Below are positions 12,808-28,000 of a stretch of DNA of 64,000 nt, piece after piece. Both the position numbers and the translations under genes were made by a program. Position 1 is the first letter of the stretch. Each line of letters opens with the position of its first letter. Source of the stretch: Amblyornis subalaris (Eukaryota; Chordata; Aves; Passeriformes; Ptilonorhynchidae); contig JACAXG010000061.1 of assembly GCA_018881555.1 (NCBI GenBank), positions 3,950,036-4,014,035 of the forward strand. The letters run 5' to 3'. The notes under the pieces are model-generated. The model was not told the DNA's origin. It made no database searches and saw nothing but the letters and a program-made list of their open reading frames with translations.

Positions 12808-15800
12808 TTTTCTTGATTGGTTGGCTGGGATTTTTTTGCCATGCTTGCAGATGAAGCAGGGTAGCTAAATTATTTTAAATGAATCACTATAGTTTGGAGT
12901 CATCTCGTGGTCTGTAGAAGTGTACATTTCATTATTTAGTCTGGCAACACTCAGAAACAAGATTCCTTTTTTTTTGATTCGTACATGAAAGACTCAAAAT
13001 GAAAGATTATTCAATAACAATTGAGGTTGTAAGGTGAGAGAATTTTCATCTTTGAGAGCATTTCATGAGATCTGTGTTCCAAGATCTCGCATTTCTATTG
13101 TTAATTTAGTGGAACAAACAACGATAAAGTATTTGCGAAGTCGGAGGGAGTCTAATCAGCAGTAGTAGTTCAAAGTATTCCCTGCCACCCTGCCACTATC
13201 TCAGACTGGATGCTGGCCATTGGTTAGGTGGTGAAATATCCCTCGGATAAAATTCAGCCTGTGTCTGCATCTTTGATGTAGAACTTTTATGACTCCTGTG
13301 ATGCTGAGTAACAAGCTCGATTTGCATTCCAAGGCACTCAGCCCTGCTGCTGATATCTTGAGTAGGAGTTCAAGCCCCATTGAAGGAATCTCACTTAACA
13401 TCGGTGTGAGCTTTAACATGCATTCCTTTTTCCTGTTGACCTCTTCTTGGGGGTTAAAGTTGAGTAGCTGAACTTTAGCTGCTGCCTAGATATGTGCTGA
13501 GTGTTTGATACATATTGTCATCGTAGGTCCATAAGGAACAGTTGTGCGCATTGTCTTTGAGTATTTTTACACATGTTTTCTGATAAGTTGTTGAGGATGC
13601 AAACACTTTTCTAAGCTCCTTTACCAGATACTAGTTGTAAAGGGTAAGTAATACTTGAAGCAAAGCTGAAGTACCATTTCCTGAAGACTTTAAGAAGCAC
13701 AAGTACCCCTTACATCTTTGGATTTTAAAAGTCAGGGTTCATTATTATTATTTATAATTTTAAACTGTATAACACATTTTTAAATTTACCCTTTGTACTA
13801 TTTTGATTACAGTGGCTAGATCAAAGGCATTTTTCACTCCTTCAGATGTGTCAATCCTGAGAATGACTCAGAAGTAGTACAAAACCCAATTTACTATTAA
13901 AGAGTCAAGCTAGTCAATTAACTACAGCAGTAGCACCCTGCAGTCCTGACCAGCACGGGTTATGTTGTTCTACAAACACATAGTGACATCCAGGCTTGAA
14001 GCATTTTCAGTTATATTGACAAAATGTTCAAAAGGACCGGGACACACAGAGCCTCACAAATAATACTAGTATAAAATTCATATCAGGTGACAGCTCCTTA
14101 TGAAGTGTGCTGAGAGAGAATATTTTGATGGTGACAGATGCAGAAAGAAAGGAAAGAAGATATTACTTTGCTACAGCTATCTCCCACTTAGGACCAGGCG
14201 CTTAAAAGGATGAATTGTTACTGCCTGCTGCATCCCAGGTAGTAAGCCTCCCTGGTACATCATAAGTGAAACAATAACACCTTTTATTAGAACTGGTACA
14301 GGAATTTAAAGACTTGCTTAAATAATAACAGACATTTTAAAAAATCCTGGGAAAGCCAAGCCAAATTTCCTGAAAATCAGTAAGAACTCAGTGAAGAACC
14401 CAGAAGGGGAAAGCAGCACAGCAACCTGTTGAATCAGCTACCTTTGTAGCTGACCTCTTAGCATTTATCACCTACACTTGTGCAATAAACTTACAGCCCT
14501 TTCTCCCAAACTATGAGACTTTATGCCCACAGTTACTGAAGTTACTAGTTACTATTACTGTCTTCTGCTTCCAGATCAGTTGACTCTTGGATGTCGGAAA
14601 GGGTCAGTTGCTGATGCTGCTTCTCCAAACTCTTGCTCTGGGAGCAAAAGAGAAGAGCAGAGAGAGGAATTGTCTGTATCAGAACAACTGAGAAAGTGGA
14701 AAGATCATGTAGATGGAAAAGAAGATGCAGGAAATCTCAGTGTGTTTTGAAAGTAGATAGAAGAAGGGCAAACTGGAGAGACAGAGAGAGAGCGCAAGCA
14801 GCCACACTCTCGGATGTGCCCAAGCCCATCAGCAAAGCTCTCTGCAGACAGATGAAATAGCACAGAGAGGGCCTGTCCATCTGAGCACTACGAAGAGATC
14901 CAGGCTTGGTCTTGAAGAAATTTATGCCTGTAGTGATATAAGGCTATTCTGCCACTCAGTGTCTCCCAGCACTGAATTAATGTAAGTTGGTTTTTCTAGG
15001 TGTGCAGAAATTGCTGCTTGAACTGCTGTGTTTGATCTGAACCATTGCTGCTTATACATATGGGGAATACAGTATTCTGTGTTAAGTGAGAGAGCACTTA
15101 TAAACCAGAAAGGAAGTGTAACTTCCCTTAATGTTATTCTCTCATCTGATATTCTGCCAAGAAGCTATGCTATAAGGGATACAACATTTTCTTGAGTTGC
15201 TGAGCTTCTTGCCTCCTTCTTGAGACAGATCCATCCTCATTTAGACTAGTATTTCACTGGTCTGACTTGAATGGCTTCAGCAGAGCTATGCTATAGTGAC
15301 ATTGTATAAAAGCAGAGAATTTAACTCATTGACCTCAGTATCTGGGGAAATCATTTAGCTCTTTTCATGCTGAGTCCATTATAAGGAAGAACTGGAGTAT
15401 CAGGGGAGGGTGGTTATATTTTTTTTTCCTGTTGAGACCCTTCCTCTGCCCGTGCCTTGGATGCAATGAATTTATTCATGGCAATGAAATGTTAGGTATG
15501 AAATCCAGTGAGCTTCTGTTTTGCTTCTGATTGGTTAGATAAAACATGTGGCTAAGGAGAGACTGGGAATGGGGTTGGAGTACCATCTCTTTACTTTCCA
15601 TACTTAACACTGAATTTATTATGATTTGTGGAATTGTTTTTCTTTCTCTGGTCCCCATACTAGGGAAGAAAATTCTGACCCTATAAAGCCTGTGGCAAGA
15701 CAGTCACTAATTTCACTGCTAATGGTTTCTTCTCTTGTTTCTAATTACTGAATTACCCCTTTAGATACACACATATTGTCTCATTCCTCATCACTTAACA

Positions 15801-18800
15801 CAACATGGTAGAAAATGGTATGTAAACATGAAAATGTATTTTTTGAGCTTATGGGAAAAACAAGATTTGTAAGCAGAAGTGCAATTATTATTCCTGTTTT
15901 CCTTCCTGGCCTTTACAGAAAGCTATGACTTCACCCTTGCACAGCTTGAAGACACACACACAAAAAGAAATCTAGGACATATGCTATGAATATGTTAACA
16001 TTAAATAACAATGGTGGAAGTGGGGCTTCTCCTATGAGTCTCAGGTGGATGATGGATGATGCTCTTGCTGTATTTCCAAGTTAAGTTTAAAAGATCTTCT
16101 AGTCTTTGAAATAAGAAACTACATCTATTGCTTGTACTTTTGATCATTAAAGGCTTACAGTGTAGAATCCTATTCTTTCCTCTTGCCTGTAAAAGAGGTT
16201 TTCCAAGTTAGACACTGAAGACTTCAACATATCTAGAAAGCTTTTTAGCTTTTATGCTAAAAGAGGTGTAAATCTTTCAACTCTGAGCACGTTTGTTTAT
16301 GTCATGTTCAGTTGGAGCCATTTTACTTCAAATTTATCGATACAACCCAGCTAAGTTACTCATTTATTACCTTTGGCAATCAAAAACACAGTAAAATCAA
16401 TTTGTAAGGTCATCCATCTGTGATTCTCACTGTTGCAAAGTTTTTGTGAGATTGTTGCCATTCTTGTACTGTCCACTTCTGTTGTGATGGTAATTATAAC
16501 CAAAATTGTGTTACGCTTGGACAAAGAATATAGAACAATAGGACCTCAGGTCATCACAGAGCTTATATACACTGCAATATTCTAAATAATAGTTTCAGAT
16601 TTGTTTATTTACTGACAAATGAGACTTCACAGCTACTTATGCCAGAGTTTTGAAAGGTCTTTGTAATATCTAAACACCTATATCTTTCTTAAAACTCAGC
16701 CTGTATTTGAAGATGCTTACTGTTAATCAATTGCTACTCCTCATTGCCTTCAATTCAACCTCTTCAGTTTTTTCAACAAATACCTAAATGTATTGAAAAC
16801 AAGTCTGTTTTTAGTAATCTTCTGTAGGCACTTTAGAATTAGTCCAAAAACCTCCAGAGGCCAGTGGGCAAGAGAATTAAATCCGCTTGTCTAATACAGC
16901 CTTTTCCAAACAGTCTAAGGTTCATGTCTTCTAGACTGTAAGTAAGCTAGTTTAGTCTTGGGTATAGATGGTCATGAAATTGTTGACTTTCATAGAACTA
17001 GATGTAATTCTATTTGTGGCAAATGTGTTTTCATGCCTTTCACTGCAATTGTGTGTGCAAATGCAACAGCAGCATCTTTTTAATTATAGGGTAGGTGTAT
17101 CAATCAGTTTGGCTTTGGCACAGACTACAACCCGGAGCATTAATAGCTTGAGAAAGGATTAGAAGAGTATAATGGAGTGACTATATTTTGTCATCTCAGT
17201 GTAGTCATAAGGACACCTGCAAATTCTGCACATGCTTCCTAGTAGCCTCAGGCAGCCATTACAAAAACATCTGTACCAATCAGTGTTCTTGAGACAACAG
17301 CCACCAAACGAGACCATGCCAGGGAACGTGTAATGTTATACCAGTAACACTAACAGATGTCCAGGGCTAGGAACGTACCCAGCAGTGCTTGCACATCGAG
17401 CAATACATCATCTTTAAAAACTCACCCATAGGTAAAGCAAGACAATTCCAGTAGGAATTCAGTATTGTCCAGTGAGGTGCTACATTAGTGAGTTCTAGTT
17501 TGAGGTTCATTGGAGAGGTAAAAGAGAGGTTTTTGTGCCTGCTGTCCACTTTCAGATGTTATTAAATCTGCCTATGTTATTTAGTCTACATATTCAACCC
17601 ATACAAGCACAATTTCTATCCATAAAAAAACTTATATATCATCTAAAACAATTTCAAACTGAAAGGCTTTAATCTTCATAGCATTTCTCTGAAAGTATTT
17701 TATAGACTGGGATTATTTTAGTATCTAATTTTTCTTAACAACTATTTAGTCATTTTATAGGACTGTTTGCCTCAATTAATACCAGGTTTTTTATTATTGA
17801 TTAAGGTAGTTGTGAATCCATCAACAGAGGACAGACTGTACAGTTGTGCCCTAAAGGAAAGCTTTAAAGTAGTGGCATTGTATTATGCAAATAATTCAAA
17901 AATATTTTTAAGCAGGCATTACTTCAGCATTTAGATATTGGCTAAAGCAACTTTAATATGCAAGACAGGATGTTAGGTGCTTAGCTGATCCAAATGCCAG
18001 TCTATAGATTTGAAAGACTAAAGATCACATCACTGGGAGGTTGACAGAAGTGACACTTTGCAAAGTGCCAATGATTTATGCCAATGTCTTGCTTGATGAT
18101 ACTGTTATAGACAGCACTGTCATTACAAAGTCCCTAACGACTTCAGTCTACATTTATGGTGCACAAATTATAGGTGAGCCCAAAGATCGAAACCTTCCTG
18201 ACTTTTAGATTTCAATGACCAAGTAATTCTCACTAGGTTCGTTTCTTGTATGTTTCCTGATACTTTACACTTCTTTTTTTGTTTCAGCATTGTAATTAGA
18301 TTGCAGTAACAAGGGCAAAATATACATTCATTCTATGTTACCAGGCCTTTTTTAGCCTTATCTCTCAAACACTGTGCAAAATACACTAAACTTCATGCTC
18401 CAGCAGTGAGTCACAATACAGCTCTGGCTTTTTAATCAACAGAAATGCTGCAGGCAGTTCTGCAAGGTATCACATGCCTCATGCAAGCTGCTTGGATTCT
18501 CTGGTTCCTAGTTATGTCCCCAGTGCTGGGGAAAAGGCATGCTCCAGATCATGAAGAACTACAGCTCCTTCTAAAGAGTATCTCTTGGGTTGGATGCTAA
18601 AGTCAGCCTTCCATGCTGTTATAGCCTGACGGCCTACAATCCTGTGATGTGTAGAATGTTCTCAAATTGTGCATTTAAAACTCTATTACCATGCAACATT
18701 ATTCCCCCTTTAGTCAGGACTGATACTGCTGATACTGAAGCAAATTAAAGTGTTTGGGTTGTTTATTCTCTGCAGCAATCCTGTTACCTTAAGAAGAAGG

Positions 18801-21800
18801 AAATCAGGGAATTAATTGCATGAAGCATACAGAGCTCCCAGGTAACACTGACAGTATCAGAGGATATCAGTTTAAACCAGAAGAAAAATTAGTCTCTCGT
18901 GGCTATTTAAAATGAAGGTGTAAACCTTCCTGAGCCAGGACTTCTGCTCTAACAACTGACAAAGCCAGCCACAAAGGAGAAAAGGAACAGCTAGGACTTT
19001 TGATAGGTCTAGAAATGGTGGGATGGTAGGACATGGAGGAAAGCTGCAGAAGGAAAAAGTTACACCTGGGAAAGCCATAAGATTTCACACCTCCCAAACA
19101 AAGCTCTCTCTGTAACTGAAAATCAGAGATATAATCTTCCTGAGGGAATAAACATTTTAAAACATCAAATGAAATTCTGCAGGTCATTTTAAAATAAGTC
19201 AATCCTTTCTATGCCCATCAAGGAGCCTACTTAGGCAGTCTAAGAGCTGCCTAAGTGCTGAACTGGAGTACGTACGTCCTACTGTAGAAGCCATTTAGCA
19301 TGAACATGCTAGAAAGCATCTAATTGCTTTGGTCTTGTGGTTTGCTTTGTAACCACAAATCCTTCAGAAAAATAACAGCTTCATATTACACAACAGAATG
19401 TATTCATGTCTGAGCTAGAACTTCCTTCAGCTTCTGTCCCACTGCAGTTCCCTGCTGGTTGTGAGGACAGAAATTTAACACACAAAACCAGACAAGCAAA
19501 CACACAAATGATGAATGTCTAGATAGAAACAATGTTCTTCTCAGAGNATTTTTGTGGTGCAGCTGGCAATATTCTGCAAATTGTTCACTCCAACAATATG
19601 TCATTCCGAAGTCAGATTAGAGCTTAACCAGAAAGTCATCTGTTCAAAAACAGATTTGCTTGACTGGCCTGAATAAAGCTTGTATGCATCAAGCTTATTA
19701 CTATCCGTAGCAATGTTAAACAGGGAATGATATGCCTGTTTAATCTGCAAGAGAAATGGATTCTCTAGAAGAAGCAGTATAAAAACAAGTGCACTGGTGT
19801 CTTTAGATGCTCTTCAGAAAAGACAGATAAAAAATAGTCATTTGGTCAGGGAAAGATTATCATCGATATATAAAGACTGATCTGGCAGACCCTGGGAGAC
19901 AAATAACTTCAAAAACGCTTTGATTCAACAACCATCCTTTATACAGAACTCTTCACTTTTCACAGGAGTCTCAAACAGTGTGTTTCAAGAATGCTGTGTT
20001 AGTATAGTTAATAGCATCATTTATATGAAAATAAATATAAAAAATGTTGAGTAGCTATTCTTGTTACAGTAAATATATATCAGTTTAGTGCTGCTATTTA
20101 GTAAGATGAATGAGTACTTAGAGCATCAACATCTTGGGGTTTTTTTAATTTTTGGAAAATATAAAGTTACCATTTGAAGTTCTTCGTTCTCATATTCTGG
20201 TAACTTCATAAAAGGAAGTTCTAGGCAGTTAAGTTAATCTTTGCAAGACTAAAAGCTTAAAAGAAGGCTGAAAAGACCATTGAAGGTCAGAATTTACATA
20301 TTGATCAAACTGTAAGTTTATACTCTTGTAAACATGTAATTAACTTTGTTGTTATTGAATTTTGGTTCACAACCAATTTTATTAGTCGTAGTTTCACCAG
20401 TAATTCCACTGGACTGAAGAATGAGTGACAGACATCCATAATAAGGTAAAGTGCATACTAAGACATTTTGTTTAAAAATAGATATAAATCACCTGAACCA
20501 TTTGTTATTTTGAAGAAAATACCCTTCATAAAAGCACAACTCTTGGCAGTAAAAATGAAGCCATCTTCTGAGAATTATTGATCAGGAATTGAAATAAAGT
20601 CTTGCATAAAAGTTTTATTTCAAAGTTCCAAACTACTGAACCTTTTGCTATGTAATTAAATTTTGTAAGATAATAATCACATATTCATCAATAAAACAGC
20701 TAAACCATTTTTTTAAGCCTTGCTTTGCTGACCACCAAATAGCTAGAAGCTGATAAACAGGCCAAGGTCCTTTTCAGCATCTCTCTGCACTCACAGCCTT
20801 CTGCACAACTGGGGACTTTGTTTCATGTTCCCACTGGTGGACACGTAATGAAACCACATCCTCAATTAATCTGCATCCTTCTTATGATACCTTATCTGTC
20901 CTTTGTGGGGGGGTACCTGGGCAGGCAGAAGCAGTAGGTACTTTCTTCTTGGAGACTAATGAAGCCTTTTAAACACTAGGAAAGCTGAGCTTGGGCTTTG
21001 CTGCAGACTTGCATGCCAGGAACTCACATGCAGGTGTACTGGCAATGCTAAGAATAGAAATCCCANACAGCCTACAGTCAAATCTGACTGTGATGCCTTT
21101 TCCACTTCTCCAAGAAAAAAGATCTGGATACAAGGAAGAACTTCAGGAGTCTGCACATGTGTTCCCATGTCTAAAAGATATATAAAACAAAGCTAGATTC
21201 AGACCTGAACTCTTTAAATTATGATACCTTCCAATAAAGCGTGTCCTTACTTGACAAAATATTGAAAAATTTGGGATTATTTTTAGCATTTCAGATGTGA
21301 CTATCACCAATCTCAGCAGACTGATGTGCCTTCAATACATATTACCCTCAGCCATCATCTCCATGTCAATACAGCCGTCAGCAATGAAGGCTTCACTCTG
21401 AGAAGGGAATTCCTGACTTCGCTTGTTACAGCAGGACCCAGAAGCACAGTATCGTACAACGCTCTGGAAAAAAATGACAGGATCACTGACAATATAAGCA
21501 GAGAAATGTTACGTTTAGTAGCAAAATGTAGCTGGTTGAAATGGGGGTTATTTCTGCTGAAGGCAGATAAGTTTACGCATCAAGAGAGTGTACCATTGGA
21601 TACATGTGTACTGAAAAAAAGAATAAAAATATAAAAGTGTTGTGGCTGTTGTTAGGCAAAGCTAACCAGAAATGGCAATATTGCTCAGCATTCTTCTGGC
21701 CACACGCTCTCTAGATGCAGAGAGGCAGTGTGTTTAGTTAGACTTCAGTTCCAAGATATGAGGTGTATGCTTGTGGCTTCAGTGGTGGCAGAGGCAGAAG

Positions 21801-23837
21801 GCTTCTTGTTATTTTAGCATTTGAACNAACTACTCCATCCACAAGCCATTGTCAATAAATCTCTTACTTATATTCTTTACTACAGAGAAAATGTGGTATC
21901 AGGTTACATCAAATAGCATGTTTACCAACCATCACATCTAAAATCACTGTATTTCATTACAGACTCAAAACCTTTTATTTAAACTTCCCCACACCCAAAC
22001 CTATGCAAGCCAGCAAAATGAGAAGGTATGGTAGAGAGGATAGTCGAGAATGCCTCTTTTCTACGTGTCTGAGCTCCATCTCATCATCTCTCAGAAGTTA
22101 ATCAGTATGATAGTTGTGAAAATTAAGTGACTGCCCCAGCTATTAGTCTGAACAAACCCCTGGTAAAAAATAGGCTCCTGCTGCAGCACATATTTACTCT
22201 CCCAAAGTGACCTACCAGCCTAGAGCTGTGTCAACCAGTTTTCTTAATTGCATGCTAGCTGTAAACATTGTATTAGTTATAACTAAAAGGTGTTTAAAAT
22301 TATTTAGTGGCTATTGTACATTTCATAACTCATCCTGTAACTCTGAAGTACCAAGAAATTGAAATTCAGAGCACAATGTAAGATGACCTTTTGTATGCAA
22401 GCTAAATCAATTTTATACTCCTTAGAATTTGACCCACTGAATATAAAAGAGTCCAAGCTGTCAAAAAGAGAAAGCTATATTAAAAAAAAAAAAAAGGTGA
22501 GGGCATCTCAACTATGCTTGCAAATAGCTAAACAGATAGTTCAAGAAGTGTCTATGAGGCTATAGCACAGAACTTCCTCCCTTCCAGAAGCTCTCAGGCA
22601 GTGCATTTCACAGGTGAAGAACGGGACCCTGTGTAACAAGCTCTTCTGACCCTCTCCAGGAGAGGGAAGGGAAGGCAGTGGAGACAGCTGGTGGCAGACC
22701 AGCATCCAGGAAGGAGCTAGACATAGTCCAGCAAAAACCTTAAGTTTTTTTGAGTGAGGCTTAGGTGTTTAAATTAATGAACTGTTGCTGTAATTCTCTG
22801 CTTCATATTATTTACCACATGATCACCTCAGTGGTACACACTGCACTCTGAGGATGCTAGAAGAGACCAGGCCTTTCACCTGCATGGTGGAGTGTGTGTG
22901 ACACTGGTAAAAATGCCCTGCAAGGAACTTACCCTGTATTTATGCCTCCAGCACAAAATCTCATCCACAGGGTTGTACTGTGTCTTCTAAGCTTCCTTTT
23001 CTCTTTTTCTTTCTAGTAGAATCAACAACAGATGGCAGTAGCCGAAGGAGATTTTTTTTTTTTCAAAGTTCTATGAAGTTGTGAGAGGTGGGAATTTTAT
23101 CACCTTATTTTTACAAAATTCAGGATTAAATTCTGTGTTTGGTAACAAACAGGTGACTTCAGAGGAATCAGTAGGCACATCAGAGGGCTAAATCTGGTTC
23201 TCAGTCATTAAAATATTATGTAAAGGAACATGAATAGGAACAAAGGCAGGAGAGTCTTCACTTCCATATCAATGTTCCAGATACTTTGCATTCATACAGA
23301 GCAGAGTTCATGAACTCTCTCTAACCATGTTAACAATCCTCTGGGTTTCTAAAGGAGCAGCAGGGGTTGGAATGAGAAGTCTCCCCATATACATCAATAA
23401 CATCAGTCTTGACACACTGATGGGATTTCCAGGGGGTTCTTTTCTAACTGTGCCTGCTAAATCCTCTGCACCACTCAGCAGTGGTAGTTCAGTATGCCTC
23501 ACAGGGAGAAAAAAAAAAAAAGTCTGAAGTTTGTAGTTGAAAACAAAATGTGCATCTGTGGCATGTGATTTCTTGTGCAAAAGCAAGTCAGAGCATAGAC
23601 ATTTTAAATGCATTTTTCTCAGTGACTGAAGTCAGTTGGGGTGTCTTAAATGGACATTTTACATAAATTAAGCACAGCAATATTTTGCACCACACACTTT
23701 ATATTTCACAAAATACATGTAGATAAACATGTCTTCATTTGAAAATCTGAGAAATACAGCAGTCTATACTATATAAAGGAGAACTGTGACTGATGATAGC
23801 TAGCATGTTGTTAGTTTCAAAGAGGTAAAATAAAATC
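12808..23837. other. Gene-free AT-rich flank
   Basis: No coding region, RNA gene or transposon is recognised. The sequence is AT-rich and CpG-poor with short simple tracts. Near 16050-16059 the plus strand reads TGATGGATGA, close to the HOX1/PBX optimum, but matches of this strength are expected by chance in a window this size. Isolated N bases occur at about 19546, 21066 and 21826. Confidence 0.65.
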
Positions 23838-23935
23838 AGAGTGACAGAACTGTGCCAGACCAAGGATCCACATAGCCCAATCCAGGCTTGGTCAGTGTCT
23901 GGCACTTAATGATTAGAGAATATTATCGGAACAGG
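23838..23935. repeat. Probable old amniote CR1-type repeat relic
   Basis: The stretch contains a diverged version of a phrase common in reptile interspersed repeats: a CAGAACTGTGCCAGACCAAG-like opening, then a 'ggatcca...tagcccaat' segment and a 'gtgtctggcactt' segment in the expected order. It is recognised by memory of the repeat family rather than by alignment. Divergence is high, so the insertion would be ancient. Exact ends and orientation are not determined. Confidence 0.4.
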
Positions 23936-24547
23936 AGATTGTCAGCTGCAGTTGGTGGCATGTTGGCATGCCAGTTTCTATCAGATAAAAATCCACCCCT
24001 TAGAAAATTCAACATTATATAACAACTGCTTCATCTTCATAAACTTTTTAACTGACTCATCTTCCAAAGTAAACATTTTTTCATGATGGAAAAATAGCTG
24101 TGTGCTGAAATCTGGCATTTTGATAGAGTTTTCCACAGTGGTTCAACATTTTTTTTGAAAAGTAAATCTTGAAAATAGCTTTGAAGCTTTCTTATTCTGA
24201 ATTTTAAAAAAAGGTAGATTCTGTAGGCCTATGAATTGCAAACCCGACTAATATAAAAGAAAATGTTACAAAACAGCAGTGGTACTCCGTCTGATTTAAG
24301 TGCTTTGAAACTTCATTAGGAAGAGTACTTCCTAACTCTATAAAATCTAGTATCTCCAAAATCCAAAAGATAGTAACAAATAAAATCTGCTTTAACAATA
24401 AATTTTATTTTGTGACATTTTCACAAAGCTGAAAGTGAGGTAAAACTTCCCTGTGCCTGTGATTTGGCAAAAAATAAAACCCAGTGCAGGTAGTATTATT
24501 GGTTTTGATGGTTTTTGCCTTCATCCCAGACACATGAAGTTCCATGC

Positions 24548-25036
24548 TGGATCACCAAGTAAAAGAGGGACATCGATAAGCTGGCATGAGCTCAGCAGAG
24601 GACCACTGAGCAGGTCAGGGCTGCAACACTTGCCCAGTGAGAACTCAGCTTCTTCGGACTTTGGGAGGACATGAGGGCAGTCCCTCAGCCCCCCAAAACC
24701 TACAGGGAAGTTGTTGAGAAAATGGAGGCAAGATCTTCACTGAGGTGTGTGGCAGCAGGATGAGGAGCAATGGCTACAAGCTGAAACAAGAGGCTTAGGA
24801 TGAATATCAGAAAAAGACCTTTTTTACAGTAGGGAGAAGTGAATGCTGGAAGTCACTGCTCAGAGAGGTTGACAAATGCTGACACCATCTTGGGAGATTT
24901 TTCAAGACGCAGGTGGATAAAGCTTTGAGCCACCTGATCTGTTCTCATAGCTGACCTTGCTCCAAGCAGGAGGTTGGACTGGAGCCTGCCTGAGGTTCCT
25001 TTCAGCCTTAGCTCTCCCATGATTCTGTGATTCTAC
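24548..25036 (+). mobile_element. CR1 LINE, 3' end fragment
   Basis: This is a 5'-truncated CR1 (Chicken Repeat 1) non-LTR retrotransposon in plus orientation. Several stretches follow the CR1 3' region in order. These are a 'gacatcgataagctgg' block near 24569; 'ggatgaggagcaatggctacaagctgaa'-type text near 24760; 'ctcagagaggttg' near 24860; 'ggtggataaagctttgagccacctgatct' near 24910; 'ggaggttggactgga' near 24970; 'aggttcctttcagcc' near 24990. It ends with the diagnostic ATTCTRTG-type tail at about 25020-25036. Small indels and many substitutions make it non-coding and old. It is the only obvious transposon in the window and the main evidence for a bird or other sauropsid source. Confidence 0.9.
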
Positions 25037-28000
25037 AGGTACCTGTGGTACCAAGGGGATGTCACACAATGTAGGTGCTCCTTTAGCTCACTCTACTAAG
25101 CACAGGCTGCCACCCACACATACACAGCAGCATCGCGAAGAGCAGTGGATTGAGCTGTNCGGAAAAATCCACATCTTCAGTAGAAGTTCCCCAAGAAAGT
25201 GAGACCACAGTTTGCAACCACATGCCTGAGGTGTCCTGGCAGGTTTGGGGTGTAAAGGTTGCATCAAGCCCAATGTGCAGGCAGGAGGTGGTTTGCCCAC
25301 CAGCATCTTCTCCACCCTCCATCCTTCTCCTGAAGAAGCTGGATTGTGTGCAGAGGGTGTGATGTGGCTAGAGATGGAGACAGCTGGGGCTCAGCTGTGA
25401 TCAGGAGCACAGTGCAGACATAGCTTGGCCTGCTGAGGGGGAGAGGTCAGCAAAGGAGAACCTGCAGTGCTCCAGCACGTGAGCAACTCTGCCCTTACCT
25501 CTGGGCTTTTCATAAACTGGAGCTTCAAATCTTGAGCCTGCAAGAAGCACTTTATTTGCTCAATTCCTGCAATCGTAGCGATAGCTAAGGACATGAGGGT
25601 GGTCCTAGATAACCATAAGAGCTCACCTGCTTCAAAGTCTTTGAGCAGTAGTTTCTTCTGTCACCTTCATTTTAACCATCCTCATTTCTCCAAGCATGAC
25701 AGTGACGGGGTAGAAATGCACCTCTGCAGTCTCCTCCTTGGTTTGCCATGCAACCCTCTGAGCTACTTTCCAGAACCTAATCAAATGCCAGAATTTCCAT
25801 TTGGCTTTACCTTAAATGCTTATTTAAACAAACAGAAACAAACCTTAACCAAAGAGTGAAGTCCTCAGGCTCTGGATGACTACGGTAAATTGATTGTACA
25901 TGTGCGAAATGTTGTCATAACAAAACAGGTGTTATATGGTAATTGTGCTAAGTATCCTAACAAACAAGGTTCATCTGGCACAACTCACTCACAGGCTTCA
26001 GGGGACTTTACAAAATTTATTTACAAGTGAGAGAGAAAAAATATTCTCCTTAAGCTAAGGCAGTGTAGAATAACAGAAGCCAGCCATATGCAACCTTTTT
26101 GTGATGGCAAGAAGGCCTGTTTAAACAGAGGCTAATCCTCCTAGGCACTTCTGCAAAAAGAAATGGCCTCCATTCCCTACCAGGTGTCCTGCCCACACAG
26201 CTTGGCTGGAAACTGGTTCTCCTAATCCTAAGCAACAGAGGAGGAGAGGAATAACTGGAAAAAAAAAATCTAACTTCTTCGTGGTGAGTTTGGGCCCATT
26301 TTGTTTCGTGTAGATTTGGGGTAACTCAGTAATGAGGTGTATGAAATAGGTGACCAAAAGAAATATTATGGAGGGAGAAGCTTTGTTAGGGAATATGGAA
26401 TAAAATATTTGCAAGCAAAATATATCACAGGCAAAAGGAGGAATAAATAAATTTGCCAGGTCAGGGGCAAAGGTCAGTGGTGTAGACAGATGCATTCATG
26501 TTTGTATGTTTTCTTACAGTTAAAACCCAAAATGTACTCAGCAGCATGTAATCGTAAATCCTGACTGGGTCAGACAAGCGTTTTTCATTGTTCGATCACC
26601 CTTCCACCAAAGAGAGCACTGACAGCTTTTGTAACAGGTGGCACTTGCTCTATTATGTGCTACTAAAGAGTGAAATGGTACAGGCTGTCATTCTATTCCC
26701 AAGTATCATGTCTTATATGTAAAAGACCTTTCAGCATCTGACTCAACTTAAACTGGCAGTGTGGTCTTCCATCTTCCATCATAAACCTGAATATAAAAAC
26801 ATTTTGGACTAAGCTTAAATGGATGGATTTTTATAGATGATTTGTGGATCTCTATGTCCAAAGTAAAATTCTAGCTCTGCTGAAATCAATGATAAAGTTC
26901 ATACCAACAGTAATAGAGCCAAGCTTTACTGAACTTTTTTAAAGCCAGGCATTTTTAAATGTCAGAAATAATGCATTCAGGAAACATTAGTGCCTTTGCT
27001 CAGCTGAAAGTGGGAACCTCACTCACAAAAGATTTGGCTGTTCTTCCAGCTTAGCTGGTTTCTGGACATGCTTTGCTCCCTCCTACACATCACGCAGCAG
27101 TGCTGAAACTGGTAGAAAACAGGATCTTTCTTTCCCTCCTGAAAGCTTTGCATGCCAGTCCTCCTAATGAGCCCAGGGTAACAGCTGGGATCTCAAAAAA
27201 CACACTGTTGGTGGTAGATTCAATCAGCAGTGTTCAGGTTGCTGGATGCTCAGACGCGGGTTGCTGAAGCATGGCTAGACTAGTGTTGGATCTGTTCCTA
27301 GGTATGGGTTTGGATTTGCTTTCCTGGGGTAATGAACCCTTACCCTGTCATGCAAGAAATGCTGACGTTGCCAACAGTGTCTGTGGGTAAAATACCAGAT
27401 GAATTAAAGTCATTAAACCCAGACATATCTTTTTAGGGTCAAGGAGGCAAGGAATTGCAATTCACACTTACGGGTGAATGAGCACATGAATTATAGTATT
27501 TAACTAATTGCTTACCTTACAAAGATATATTGGACAAGGCTTTCCCAGAAAACAGCAACATTTTGGACATGTTTGTATATGGGGACACTTTCCCAGTCCT
27601 CACTCAAAACACTGCCAGAAGGTCATTTCTCATTACTTAAACTTTCTGAACTATTTCAAACTGTGTAATGGATCCAGTATATCCAATGTCTCTAGAGCAA
27701 GGATAGTACAATCCCCTGAGGATCCATCGGAGATGCAGTAGGCTCTCAACAGCATGGATAACAGCCTTGCAGACTGGCATAGGAAGAGTTAAGAAGCAAT
27801 GAACTCTGGTTTGACCTCTAGTAAGAGAAACTGGGTGTTCCCCATCCAGTCCGGCTCTGGGGACAAACTGTGAGACACTAAGCCAGCTATCTGTGGCTGT
27901 GTTTCCCTAAAATGTTTCTATTTTTCCAAAAATAGTGAATTGCCATAAAAACAGGACCTGTCCCAAATGACAGGAGTCAGGAGCTTGTATTTTATTTTCA

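Noticed and set aside
16050..16059. HOX1/PBX-like TGATGGATGA as an autoregulatory site (also 36456-36465 on the minus strand)
   Set aside because: About two TGATGGAT matches are expected by chance in 64 kb on both strands, exactly what is seen.
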